Shown: positions 33,130-43,900 of the stretch, piece after piece
Layout of the letters: each line of letters begins with the position of its first letter
How positions within the stretch are numbered: position 1 is the stretch's first letter
Source: Selaginella moellendorffii
Lineage: Eukaryota; Streptophyta; Lycopodiopsida; Selaginellales; Selaginellaceae
Length of the DNA: 64,000 nucleotides
Reading direction: 5' to 3'
Assembly (NCBI RefSeq): GCF_000143415.4
Contig: NW_003314313.1
Location: forward strand, 18,418 to 82,417
The notes under the pieces: model-generated
Seen by the model: the letters and a program-made list of their open reading frames with translations, nothing else
The model's database searches: none
What the model was told of the DNA's origin: nothing
Program-made: the position numbers and the translations under genes

Positions 33130-33662
33130 GACACTAATAAGAGAACCAAAACGAGAGAAAACACACGTATCAACACCAAAACTCACTTAAAGTAACCAAC
33201 CGCTTACCTGAGTAGCTCTTTGTGAATGTCTGTTTGGAGCGATCACTGCCAAAGCAAGAAAATGGTGTGATTCCTCGGATCCTTAGAGGGAGAACTCTAC
33301 CTGCGAGTGGACGAAATCCGGGCTCCCCGAGCGCGTAAACCCTAATCCGCCACTCAATCAGCTCGAATCGCGCCCCAAGATGCTAGCAAGCAAGCGCGAG
33401 CACGGATTATCATTCCCGCGCCACGGCCGTGCCGCAAAATCGTCACTCACCTCTAGCGCGCCGTGCCGTGCCGCCGAGCCCTCGGCCACAAATCAAAGCG
33501 AGAAAATAAAACCTCTCCCTTTCCGCCATACACAGTAGGAGCCGCGCGGCGCGGCACCGTCGATTCGGAATCTCTGGGAATTTACCCAACGGCCAGGATA
33601 AATTAAAGCAACCATTGATTGATGATAGGAGCTTTACAAATATAACTTTTCCCTCTAAACAG
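33130..33662. other. 5' UTR and promoter of the GeBP-like gene; 3' UTR of COPT
   Basis: GC-rich to about 33545, with probable 5' UTR exon and intron of the GeBP-like gene and a telo-box at 33337. The last 100 bp should be the COPT 3' UTR. No other gene seen. Confidence 0.5.
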
Positions 33663-34124
33663 CTAAACAGAGGATCCGGGCGCGGTGGAAGAAATCCTGG
33701 GTCGATTTGGCAGAAGCTTGAAGAAAAGGAATCCGATACACAATCCTACCATGACCGCGATGAAGATCCCAGCGTTGAAAGTCATCACCATCATCATCAG
33801 CAAGTAGCTCGTGATCACATAGGCGCCGTGGATCACCACCGCGAGCACGATCGCCACGATAGACTTGGGAGGATTTCTGGCCGGATCCTCGTCGCTGCTG
33901 GCTCCCTTCTCCAAATCCGGCGCGGAATAGGCGTTGGGCGAGGGCGAGGGGGCGAGGATGGTCGAGCGCTTGGCGGCGATCCATTCGTGGGCAATCGCGA
34001 ACACCACGGCGAAGATGAGCGTGAGCGCGTAGAGGAGTGGAGTGTCGGGCACCCAGCCGGGGAAGAGGAGCGTGAATTTGATGTGCCAGAAGAAGCTCAT
34101 GGGCGCCATCGCCATATGATCCAT
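33663..34124 (-). CDS. COPT: COPT/Ctr-type copper transporter
   Basis: An intronless frame of 153 aa. The start at 34124 gives the Met-rich N-terminus MDHMAMAPMSFFW typical of Ctr proteins; an earlier in-frame ATG would add an untypical extension. Three membrane helices follow: TPLLYALTLIFAVVFAIAHEW; SIVAIVLAVVIHGAYVITSY, which runs into the copper-selective MxxxM motif (LLMMMVMTFN); and GIFIAVMVGLCIGFLFF with the GxxxG packing motif. Ctr proteins form trimers that import Cu(I) at the plasma membrane or release it from the vacuole (family knowledge). A dense cluster of GTAC cores, the binding core of the copper regulators CRR1/SPL7, lies 132-212 bp upstream of the start. Confidence 0.93.
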   Translation of the reverse strand: MDHMAMAPMSFFWHIKFTLLFPGWVPDTPLLYALTLIFAVVFAIAHEWIAAKRSTILAPSPSPNAYSAPDLEKGASSDEDPARNPPKSIVAIVLAVVIHGAYVITSYLLMMMVMTFNAGIFIAVMVGLCIGFLFFKLLPNRPRISSTAPGSSV

Positions 34125-34255
34125 GCTTTTCCTTTCTCTCTTCTCTCCCTCAAGAACACCTATTTTATAGCTAACCCAACCTTTTCTTGCCTTGTGGAGA
34201 AATTCCTTTCCAAGGACAAGGATATGGTCCACGTGGTCCACAACCTTTAAGCTTT

Positions 34256-34336
34256 GTACGGCAAGTAGGTCGTACGGTTAAAAATAACTACTTTGTACGG
34301 TAGTTAGATTGTACGGTCGAAACGACTACTTTGTAC
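34256..34336. promoter_or_regulatory. Cluster of five GTACGG motifs, candidate copper-response elements
   Basis: GTAC cores start at 34256, 34272, 34295, 34311 and 34333; all five extend to GTACGG. Two longer units share the sequence ACTACTTTGTACGGTA. They lie in the spacer between COPT (start 34124, minus strand) and PPR gene 3 (ATG 34340, plus strand). GTAC is the core bound by SBP-domain copper regulators CRR1 (Chlamydomonas) and SPL7 (Arabidopsis) (family knowledge). Copper control here is an inference from motif and neighbour. Confidence 0.55.
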
Positions 34337-34339
34337 GGT

Positions 34340-36310
34340 ATGTGGAACCCGGAGAAGGAGGTTTTGATTAGGGCTCTTCGCGAATGCAGCGCTGCGAGGG
34401 ATGTGGGCGAGGGCGCGCGCCTCCACTGGCGCATCCGATCCAGCGCGCTGCTCAGCGGCGATCCCTTGCTCGGCAATCTCCTCGTCGACATGTATGGCAA
34501 ATGCGGCGGCGCCGACGCCGCACGGGGCGTCTTCGATTCCATGCCGCGCAGGAACCTCTTCTCGTGGACGATCATGCTGGCGAGCTATTGCCACAACAGG
34601 TGCGTGGATCAGGCCAGGGATATTTCCCGCAGGATGCCCTTCCACGATCCAATCGCTTGCAACGCGCTCCTATCGGCCTATACCCACAAGGGGCACCTGG
34701 AAGAAGCAAAGTCTCTCTTTGATGAGATGGAGTCTCGCGATGTTATTACCTGGAGCGCCATGGTGCAAGGATTTCAAGAGAATGGGAAGCTTGACGAAGC
34801 GGCCGTGGTGTTTGAGAGATCCCCCTGGCGAAACGTTGTGACTTGGAACTCCATGCTAGCTGCAAATGCCCAGTCCGGCGATTTCGAGTCCTGCAAAGAG
34901 TTTTTTGATGGCATGCCAGAGCGAAGCGTGGTAAGCTGGACGACGGTGGTTTCATCCTCGGCCGAGTTCGTGAGCTCCGAAAAGGTGGTGAGTTTTTTCC
35001 AGAAAATGCCAATGCATGATGCTATTTCGTTTAACTCGCTCGTTGCTGTTCTGGGCCAGAATGGGGAACTCGCTGCCGCCGAGAGCCTCTTCCGCGATCT
35101 CCCGGAGCGAAACGTGGTGACTTGGAACTCATTGGTGGCTGCCTGCGCTCAAGGTGGCGACATCGCGAAAGCACAGTGTGCCTTCGACAAAATGCCGCAG
35201 TGGAATGTGGTCTCATGGACGACTCTCTGCCAGGCTCACTCGGACTGCGAGGACTTCGAACAGGCCAAACTTGTTTTTGATTCCTCCTATGCTCACAATG
35301 CTCGTTTGTTCACTGCAGTGATCTCGGCCTCACAGAAGGGCCACCTTTTGGAAGCAAAAGAGGCCTTTGACAAGATGCCCGAGCAAGACGTGGTCTCCTC
35401 CACGGCTCTCATGGTGGCTTTCTCGCGAAATGGAGAGGTCGAACAGGCCAAGTCAATGTTTGATACTATGCCGGAGAGAAACGTTATCTCGTGGACGGCT
35501 TTGGTCCAAGCTTACGCTCAGCTTGGCGATCTCCAGCAAGGTAAGCAAGCCTTCGATCGAATGCCGATGACCAACGTTCTCTCGTGGAATTCCATGATCT
35601 CGGTGTGCGACCAGAGTGGAAATCTCGTCCAAGCTCAGGAGCTCTTTGATGCAATGCCCGAGAGGGATCTAGCGTCCTGGAATGCGATCGTGGTGGCTAA
35701 CCACAGACACGGAACAACCAACGAGGTGAAGGCTTTGATAGAACAGATGCCAAATCCATCGTCTGTGTTGTGGACTTTGGTTGCAGCACACGCTCAGCAG
35801 GGAGATCTCGACGAAGCAAGAAGAGTTTTCCACAAGATCTCGAGGCCAGATGCTTACTGCTGGAACGTCATGCTCGCTGCTTATGTCAATGGAGCGCGGG
35901 GAGCCTGCGCGATCGAGCTTTTCCGTGAGATGGATCTGGAAGGTGTGAAGCAAGAGGAAGGATCTTACTTGCACGTCTTAACAGCGTGCAGCCATGCAGG
36001 AATGGTGGAAGATGGTGTGAGATACTTTGTGTCCATGGCTGAGGACTATGGTTTGAGGCCAGAGAAGGAACACTTTGGAGCGATGATCGATTTGCTTGGA
36101 AGAACGGGGAGATTGAAAGAGGCCGAGGACGTCGCGAGAGACATGCCTTCACCAGCCAGTGAAGTTGTGTGGGGGATTTTGCTGGGAGCTTGTAAAACTC
36201 ACGACGATTTCGAGAGGGGGACTAGAGCTGGAGAGAGGGCCTTACACTCAACGTCGTCGACAATAACTTCTTCCTATGTTTTGCTCTCAAACATTTGTTC
36301 ATCACTGTAG
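34340..36310 (+). CDS. PPR protein 3, S-repeat array with E1 motif
   Basis: An intronless frame of 656 aa from the ATG at 34340, which lies 4 bp after the last GTAC core. The lead (LIRALRECSAARDVGEGARL) is followed by about 15 successive S-type repeats, nearly all 31 residues (for example TALVQAYAQLGDLQQGKQAF). The last repeats are longer (LHVLTACSHAGMVEDGV, AMIDLLGRTGRLKEAEDV), and an E1 part (WGILLGACKTHDDF) ends with SYVLLSNICSSL. There is no DYW domain. It is a predicted organelle RNA-binding factor (family knowledge). Codons are GC-rich. The repeats are degenerate in places (SSSAEFVSSEKVVSF), so individual base preferences would be hard to predict. Confidence 0.9.
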   Translation: MWNPEKEVLIRALRECSAARDVGEGARLHWRIRSSALLSGDPLLGNLLVDMYGKCGGADAARGVFDSMPRRNLFSWTIMLASYCHNRCVDQARDISRRMPFHDPIACNALLSAYTHKGHLEEAKSLFDEMESRDVITWSAMVQGFQENGKLDEAAVVFERSPWRNVVTWNSMLAANAQSGDFESCKEFFDGMPERSVVSWTTVVSSSAEFVSSEKVVSFFQKMPMHDAISFNSLVAVLGQNGELAAAESLFRDLPERNVVTWNSLVAACAQGGDIAKAQCAFDKMPQWNVVSWTTLCQAHSDCEDFEQAKLVFDSSYAHNARLFTAVISASQKGHLLEAKEAFDKMPEQDVVSSTALMVAFSRNGEVEQAKSMFDTMPERNVISWTALVQAYAQLGDLQQGKQAFDRMPMTNVLSWNSMISVCDQSGNLVQAQELFDAMPERDLASWNAIVVANHRHGTTNEVKALIEQMPNPSSVLWTLVAAHAQQGDLDEARRVFHKISRPDAYCWNVMLAAYVNGARGACAIELFREMDLEGVKQEEGSYLHVLTACSHAGMVEDGVRYFVSMAEDYGLRPEKEHFGAMIDLLGRTGRLKEAEDVARDMPSPASEVVWGILLGACKTHDDFERGTRAGERALHSTSSTITSSYVLLSNICSSL

Positions 36311-37024
36311 ATACACTTTTTGGTAATGGACAAATTCAAAAAGTGCGAAATATTTGCATTTTATTAAAGCTTTTTGTAAAGAAACATGAAATTTGCTAAA
36401 GGTTTGGAACCTAACAAAATGTTGTTGAAGAATGGTCTGATAATGCTGTGATCCTTGTAACAATGTTTCTAATGCTTGTCTAACAGTATCCCAATTATCA
36501 AGATCTCCATTAGGATTAGCAGCACAATTTGCAAAATTATTTTCAATTGAGTATAAACCCAAATACTAAGACCAACGTTTAAATAATCATAAAAGCCATC
36601 ATCTACCAGTAGCAAAGTACCAAACATATGCTGACCCCTTGCAATAAGCAATGATGGTATCATAACAGTGATGGAGTTTATAATTATTTACATATTATCC
36701 TGTGTCATCACAATTGTTTCCCCAAAGTCATTTTCTTGTGTTTTTGCAAAAGAAAAAGTATAATAATTACTTTTAGTTCATCATATGTTAATGTAGTGAC
36801 ATATTTTTCAGTTTATGGTGAGAAATTTTAGTTCAAAAAAATAAACATGGTTGTTTTGTTTATTTAAGTTTTTTTAGTGGGTGGATACTTTAATATGCCT
36901 CATCAATATTTAAAAACAGGATTGTTTATTATGTCTCCAAATAAGAAAGCTTATCTTTATTTAAAATAAAATTGTGATTTAACATTATATTGAGAATATA
37001 AATAAATAGTCCACACAAACAGCA
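36311..37024. other. AT-rich spacer
   Basis: Minus-strand open stretches at 36302-36663 (for example NPNGDLDNWDTVRQALETLL) look protein-like but are short and broken, and I do not recognise them. Otherwise simple AT-rich DNA. Confidence 0.4.
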
Positions 37025-37190
37025 GAGGCAAAAGTTGTATTTTAAGATTACAATTAGATGAGAATTTATTATTATATTCTGGAGATAATAAACTTATATG
37101 GTCTCAAAATACTTACTGTGGAACTAAATATTATTTTGAAGATACTATTGTAATTTATTATTATATAAAACTACAGCAAAATACTTTCTA
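37025..37190 (+). pseudogene. Bulb-type lectin fragment, related to the gene at 48563-49468
   Basis: A short open stretch reads CILRLQLDENLLLYSGDNKL and then IWSQNTYCGTKYYF. This is a B-lectin repeat (compare VLKLQNNGNLVL and LWSSDKYC in the gene at 48563). The rest of the gene is missing. Confidence 0.6.
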
Positions 37191-38343
37191 AATACCTAAA
37201 TCCTATATCTAAATGGGCTTTATATTATTGATAGAGAATAATCTTGGAAAATCTAGTTAGCTCCAAAAGTCTTTTGCAACTTAACAATAGTAAGGCTTGC
37301 TTGGTGTATATGAATACTCACTTTAAGATCCTGATGCAAGATGTTGATGAAAATGTAATACATATATTTGTAAAGAGTTTATGCTTTCCCATGTTCTTCA
37401 CACATTGTAAAGTCTAGACAAGTGTAAGAAGGAAGGTTTTGAATGACAATTATATACTCTTTAGCTTCTATTTTGACTATGTACTGATATATAAGTGTAA
37501 TGATGTACTTTGTGGAGAGAATCTAACATCTAAAAATCCAACTAAAACCTTGAACTCATACTCCAAGAGCTGTGTGGGAATAAAAGCTTTTATTCCTACA
37601 ATTCAGCCAAGACTTCAGCTAGCAGCCTAATCCACTCTTGCCCATAGTGTGGGCATATTGTACTCACTCGCTGCTCACTAGATAACCTTGCTTGTTCCAC
37701 ACGTCACTGCACTTAAATATGCCATGTCACCACATTGGCTCTATGCTGTGCTCCATTGTTTTGCCTCTCTACCTCACGCCAAGCTTCACTTGTCATTCTC
37801 CTAACTTCTCTTAACTTCCTTTCTTCTTGTCATAAACTCTTGGAATATCCTTCTTTTAAATATTCTCTAGAATCTTGTCACTTCTCCACTCCATGACTGG
37901 CCAACTCTTCAAATATTGGAAAAACAAAAGAAAATGCCATACCTTGACAATGTTTTATCATTGACAGAATCGCACACTCAAGCGTTTGAGTCAAGTTTAT
38001 TTTACCCTACTTTTGCTTGGAGATGGTACTAATAAGTTTAATTGCCTTACTTTTTTTTTGTTGACTTCCTATGCATTTTTGTGGGAATAGTCTCAATTCT
38101 ATCACTCATGTCTTCAACTCTCCTTTTAAGATTGAAACCAAATTTCTCAAAGTTTTTAATTTTATTTGACCAAGTCCCCATCCACGGCTGTGCTTACCAA
38201 CACTGCCACTGGGTCAAGGTTTAAAGGCCAGACCACTAAGTCCCACTAATTTCTGGGACTCCCTCATCATGACCATATCCTTAGTCACTACATAAGAGGG
38301 TTACTCCTCTTTTTTTCCACAGTCCAGGACTTTAGGACAATAT
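37191..38343. other. Intergenic region
   Basis: AT-rich up to about 37600, then more mixed. No gene or repeat boundary is supported. Confidence 0.45.
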
Positions 38344-38510
38344 TGTCGTGAATGTAACTTCGAGTAGTGAAAGTTACTTGTCACCTAGTCCTTTTGGATA
38401 TTCTCTCCTTAGTGCCACAACGACAGGAGTTCGGTATTGTTAGACCCTTTATTAGTCTTCGCCTAAGCTAGTTGAGAAATTGGTCATCACATATGCACTT
38501 AGACCAGAAG
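38344..38510 (+). mobile_element. Partial LTR of the 39884-47035 family, opposite orientation
   Basis: Starts TGTCGTGAATGTAACTTCG and runs in step with the minus-strand start of the LTR that ends at 40963 (TGTCACGAATGTGACTTCG). Shared downstream landmarks include CTAGTCCTT.TGGA, GGCAGGAG/GACAGGAG and TAGTTGAGAAATTGGT. The match fades after about 38510. Confidence 0.75.
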
Positions 38511-38804
38511 GGCACATATGATGACCAGTTTCTCAATTTGCCCAGGAAATTGACCATTCGATCTCTTGGGGGAGCTAGAGCTGGTTCTTGAACATTTCAC
38601 CAAGCTACCCCGCTTGTCTATCTATATTCACTTTAGCCTTGGACTCTTCAATGGATATATCATCACCTAGCACGTGGGCATACTTTTCCTTGATCACACT
38701 AGCCTTTCCTAGCTAAATTAGCTCCACTAGAGTCCTCCTTGTACTATACTTTTGGAGCTTACCAAACTTCCCAGGGTCTAGGAGATGAACACTTTGGGCT
38801 TTCA

Positions 38805-39185
38805 CCCTCAGACTCAAACTTGGACTTGGACTCAGACTTGGACTTAGACTCAGTCTCGGACTCGGACTTGGTCTTGGACTCGATCTTAAACTTGGTCTCA
38901 GTCTCGGTTTCAATCTCGGTCTCAGTCTTGGTCTTGGCCTCAGCCTTGACCTTGGATTCCATCTCCGATCCACTTCAGACTCCACCTCAGACTCCATCTC
39001 AGATCCATCTCGGACTCCATCTTGGGTCCATCTCAGACTCCATCTTAAACTGCATCTCAGGTTCATCTTGAACTCCATCTCAAACTCCATCTTAGACTCC
39101 ATCTCGAACTCCATCTCAGACTCCATCTCGGGTTCATATTGTACTCCATCTCAGACTCCATCTTGGACTCCTTTTCAGACTTCTT
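38805..39185. repeat. Degenerate minisatellite of CTCGGACTTGGT / GACTCCATCTCA units
   Basis: Imperfect tandem copies of 6- and 12-bp units. The first half is rich in GGACTTGG and the second half in GACTCCATCTCA. Open frames on both strands (Ser-Asp/Glu-rich or Met-Glu-Ser repeats) follow from the repeat and are not supported as a gene. Confidence 0.85.
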
Positions 39186-39469
39186 TTTGGACTTGTTCCT
39201 GATACTTTCATGTGTCACGACACTTGCCATATGTCAATTCTTCTTGTGTCCAATTTTTAGAGACTCATTCACTGATTGCTTCAAGCTCATCTCTCGAGCA
39301 CTTTGTTTGGAATTCCACTCTTACTCTTGACTTTCTAAGTCGGAGTTTTTGGTCCAAACATGTTACATTCATTGAACTTCCGCTTTGGCCACTACTATGT
39401 GGCACCCTTTTCTACTCCACTTTGGGGCTTAGGGATTTGTGTTTCATATAAAATCCATACCCAAAGAAC

Positions 39470-39883
39470 GAATGCAAAGTCATAGCACCCAAACATATAC
39501 TCACTTAAATCATCGTTTTCATCTCTGCATATGCAATGAGACTAGTTGCCCAATCTCATTAGATAGTACTTGCTAAAACTCATTCTCTGATACTAAATAT
39601 AGCATACATGGTTTTCACCCTTTATCCTATAGTGATTTACTATAGGATAACCATGAAGTGGAGCCTAAACCCTCAATGTACCACATGTCATATAAGGACA
39701 ACAGAGTGAAACTCAAGTTTTAAGGCCTTGAGCTATTAAAAGAAGGAATGAAGCCAAACTCCCAAGCTTATAGCCAAGGAGCAAAGGAACTGGAGCATGG
39801 AGTGACTCCTAAGTTAGCATGGTATGGAACTTGGGCTTAGACCCAAGCCAAATGCAAAACAAGGATATGCACAAAAGCAAGAG
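39470..39883 (-). mobile_element. Older LTR-element copy, left part (host of the nested insertion)
   Basis: 39470-39597 matches the internal sequence that flanks the young element's PBS (ACTAGTTGCCCAAT...CTCTGATACTA). 39598-39883 matches the LTR from its start, with a deletion. The match stops exactly where the young element begins and resumes at 47036. Confidence 0.8.
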
Positions 39884-40963
39884 TGTAGTGCATATGGTTT
39901 TTACCCTTTATCCTATGGTGATTTACCATAGGATAACACCATGAAATAGAACTTAAACCCTCTTTATGCCATGTGACACATGCCACATGTCATATGCCAC
40001 ATGTCCATAGGACAGTGGTGTGGAATCCGAGGTTCAAGGCCTTGGGCCACTGAATGAAAAAACCGTGCCAAACTCCCAAGCATGAAGCCAAGAAGTGATG
40101 GAACCGGTCCACGGAGCAACTCTCGAGTATATAGCCCAAGGAGCAAAAGGACAGGAGCCCAAAGCGATTTGGAATAGTCTTAGAGCAACTAACATCCCAT
40201 TGTTATGACCAGCATGCAAAACGGAGCCAAACGGAGTTTAGCGCTATTTTGGCATACTGGTGGCCTAATGCAAGGATATGGGTACTCCACCAACTAGCAT
40301 AGAATGGAACTTGAGCTTAGACCCAAGTCGGACGGAGAACAAGGATAGGCATGCAAGCAGGAGCTAGACTATACCTCAGATTGGTCAGCTATGCCCGACC
40401 TACCCACTATCCCAACTATACATTTGGAACCCCCCATACCCCCCCCCCCCCCCCCCCCCGAAAGCTCGAAACTTACTAAATATGGAATGGCGCTAGATTG
40501 TGAATTTGGACACGGGATAAACACCATTGTGTTCAGGCTGATCTCTACATTCCATAGATATGCCAAATGAGCAAATCTAGACACTTTCCATAAATAGTAT
40601 TTGAGACTGAATCGAGACTAACGCTTAGGGCATGATAGTGAGGGTGTTTGGCAGACACGGTAAGCTATCATCTAGCAAATATTGAGGGACCAAGCTCAAT
40701 ATCCCAACACTAGCAAGTGCAAGTCAACGAATAAGTTTCTCTAACTAGGTCAAGTATACTTGAATAAATAGACACTTAGGAATTCCTTCATTATGCTTAT
40801 TTGGTCAAGTGCACATGTGAAAACCAATTTCTCAACTAGATTAAGTGAAGACTGATAATGGGTCCAGCAATATTGACCTCCTGCCGTTATGGCAGTAAGG
40901 AAAGAGTGTCCATAAGGACTAGCCGACATATAACTTTCGATACCCGAAGTCACATTCGTGACA
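39884..40963 (-). repeat. Left (3') LTR
   Basis: Aligns throughout with 45921-47035, apart from an extra CACATGTCATATGCCACATG-type duplication near 39985 and loss of about 60 bp at a C run (40439-40459). Confidence 0.9.
40439..40459. repeat. Run of 21 C
   Basis: A homopolymer at the site where the left LTR lacks a segment present in the right LTR. Its G-rich strand could form a quadruplex. It may also be a sequencing or assembly artefact. Confidence 0.8.
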
Positions 40964-40974
40964 CTCTCCCCCCC
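40964..40974 (-). promoter_or_regulatory. Polypurine tract of the LTR element
   Basis: Minus-strand GGGGGGGAGAG directly abuts the TGTCAC start of the 3' LTR, the standard place for plus-strand DNA priming. Confidence 0.8.
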
Positions 40975-43900
40975 TAGGGAAGATCGACATCCTTGTCGAT
41001 GCATACTCAAGTCTACAATACCGCCAAGGAAACAACTCCAGAAAAAGTTCATGGTATTCACACTATGTGAAAAATGCACCAACTTAAATGAGTTATGAGG
41101 CAACCTCTTTGTCTAACACAGATGCGTGACCCACTCAGACACCTTCTGGCCATTGTCGACAAGGAAATGACCAACGAAGTCAGCCACCCTTGCTACTTTG
41201 GGTGTCACCCAACTTACAAAAGTGTGATACACCCTTGCCCGCAGGGACATAGAGAGAAAAGCCAGAGGCCCCAACTCTCATAAGCAAAAAAACCAAACCC
41301 ATCGGTAAGGTTTAGATAGACTATTGTAAATAGGCAATGAGAATTGTTTACACAGTCACGCCCTTTTAACAGAATAAGGAACATTGACAAAGAGGCGGGT
41401 AATGTGACCAGTCGACAGTAGCTACCCCATGACTAGAGATTTCACCATGCACATGAAGTGCTAAAGCCAATTTACTTATATTGGCCCAAACTCAAAGATC
41501 AAGAGATGGACACTATCAAAGTCATAGACAATGATATCGTAGAGTCTCAAATATCAGTGATTAAATCTTATATTAGAGCACAAAAGTATTCCAAGTAAGT
41601 TATCATCCGATAAACCAGTATTATAGTAGAGGAACCACCAAGATCATCATGTTTGGAAAACATAGGATTCACCATCCAACAAAATTCAACAACTAGTGTA
41701 TCATCAAAGAAACTCAATGATGAAATGTAATTACCAAAGATTGTAGATAGTATGCCAATCAACTTACAAAAGATAGCTCAAAGAACACAAAGTATCATTG
41801 ATTGATAAGCATAATACTCGTGAATGTATCACCCAAAGGAAATAACATCCCAATCTATCAAAAATAACTCAAGCAATGATCAACAGAACAAATGAATGTT
41901 GCAAGACCAACAAACATAACATTTATGCTAACCATCGCACGAGCCAATTTGAATAGATCCCGATCAACAATACAAAGGAACTAGAGTTGCATAAGCAAGC
42001 ATTAGCAACATCCTACTAATGTCTCAAACCCAAGAGACCAATCCAAAGAAAACCATAAAAAACATGTGGTATTGCGAAAAGTCATAAGTTATCAAAGAGA
42101 ATAACTAACTATCATGAAAGAACATCAATCATCCCATCAATAGAGAGATGTATGATCATCATCAAAGAAGGAATCCACCATCCCGAAGAACAGCAAATCA
42201 TTCTATATTAACAACAATCAAGCAAAATTTTTTGACAAGGGTAATCAATTATCTTAGATGATAGTCAATCATCACCAATGATTACTAGATACAAAAGCCA
42301 ACTTCAACATTAAAGCTAATAAGCCAAAATGCCTTCCTCGACAACTTATAATAAATGGAACAATGAGTATAAAACTCAAAGAATCAAAAGCTTGAAGAAG
42401 TATATAGCCAAGTCTTGCCTAATAATGATCACAAATATTGCATAAATTAATTTCAATGTTAAAGAAGAAATCATGGTATAACTCACAATATCCTTCTCAA
42501 TACATCTAGAAGCTAAACTTCATAATGCAAAGCTAATGAAGAGTATATCTGCATCAATCCAAAAGCCAAGCATAATAGAGTTATGCTCAATAAGTGATCA
42601 CTAAACCGATCCTCTATGAATCCATCTATAGCAAGACGTAACTCACTTCATAACAAGCACAAGAAGAATCATCAATGATTAATATATTCCAACTCAAATC
42701 CAATAAGGATGTAAACATCTTCAATATCAATCACTAACTTTTCATCTCGTAAAGTTAGCATTATCCACGACTAAATCACTTTTCAAGGAAAAACTAAAGC
42801 TCAACCCCTACTAAATAACCTCGTCTAGAACACAACTAACTCAAACTTACCACTCAGTTCATTTGAACATTAATATAGTTGCTAACTAGTGATTGTATGA
42901 ATGCTAATAACACAAAGCCATAACCAAATCATCAACACTATCTTCATCAAGACTGATGAAACTCAATATCAATCCTAAAGAGAGACGTCTCATTTCACAC
43001 AGATCTCAATATTAATAATATCAATGACAAGGCATCACTTCAATGCCATCAACACTATAACAAAGCTAGAAGAAAGCAAAAGTGAATCACCACTCAAAGC
43101 TCTCTAACAACTAATCTAACCAAAATCAAAGATAATATACTTAGTATCTGAGACCAATTCTTCAACAATACTTAGTTACAGATAACATATCATCAAGGAG
43201 TGATTCACCACATCCAAGACTTAATGAAATCCAACACCATAAACTAACACAACCAAATGATATTAATAGAGGAAGAATTAATATGCCAACATGGAAAACC
43301 CATGTAAGTTTAACGACACAATCCTCCGTAACACCATTCGGTAAAGTAAACCCATCATTGCTAAATCATCATCGAGTGAAACAAATGTCAAAAGCCCTTG
43401 ACAAAGTCTACAAGTAATCACTAGTCGCAAAGCAATCAACTTGCCTTCACCAAACCCAACACTAAACTCATGCCATCGAACTATATACTTGTCCAACATG
43501 AATGTAATATCTCAAGTACAAGATAAAGGTTTATGGACAAGCATGAACTAAATAACTACTTGAATCTAACTCAACCGTGATAAGCTCACAAACACGTTTT
43601 GCCAATAGCTCTGAGCATGCTTTGAAGAAGCTAGCTATACATGATTAACACTCAACCGAAACTAAAGTGAAGACTACAAGATGGACTCATATTGGTACAC
43701 AACCTCCTCATAGACAAAGATATAGTATGGGTACTAACATTTCAACCTTAAACAACTAAGTTGGACATCACTATCTTTAGCCAAGGTGTAAAGCTATCGA
43801 GACCAAATCAAGATTAATGAGAGCTCACTACTTTCATAGAGTTTAACAAAATGCAAGGTGCAACTTGCCACCAAGCATAATGTTACAGGAGAAAGGCACA

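Noticed and set aside
38713-39126. Acidic or Arg-rich repeat protein
   Set aside because: It follows the minisatellite unit; there is no promoter, intron or domain evidence.
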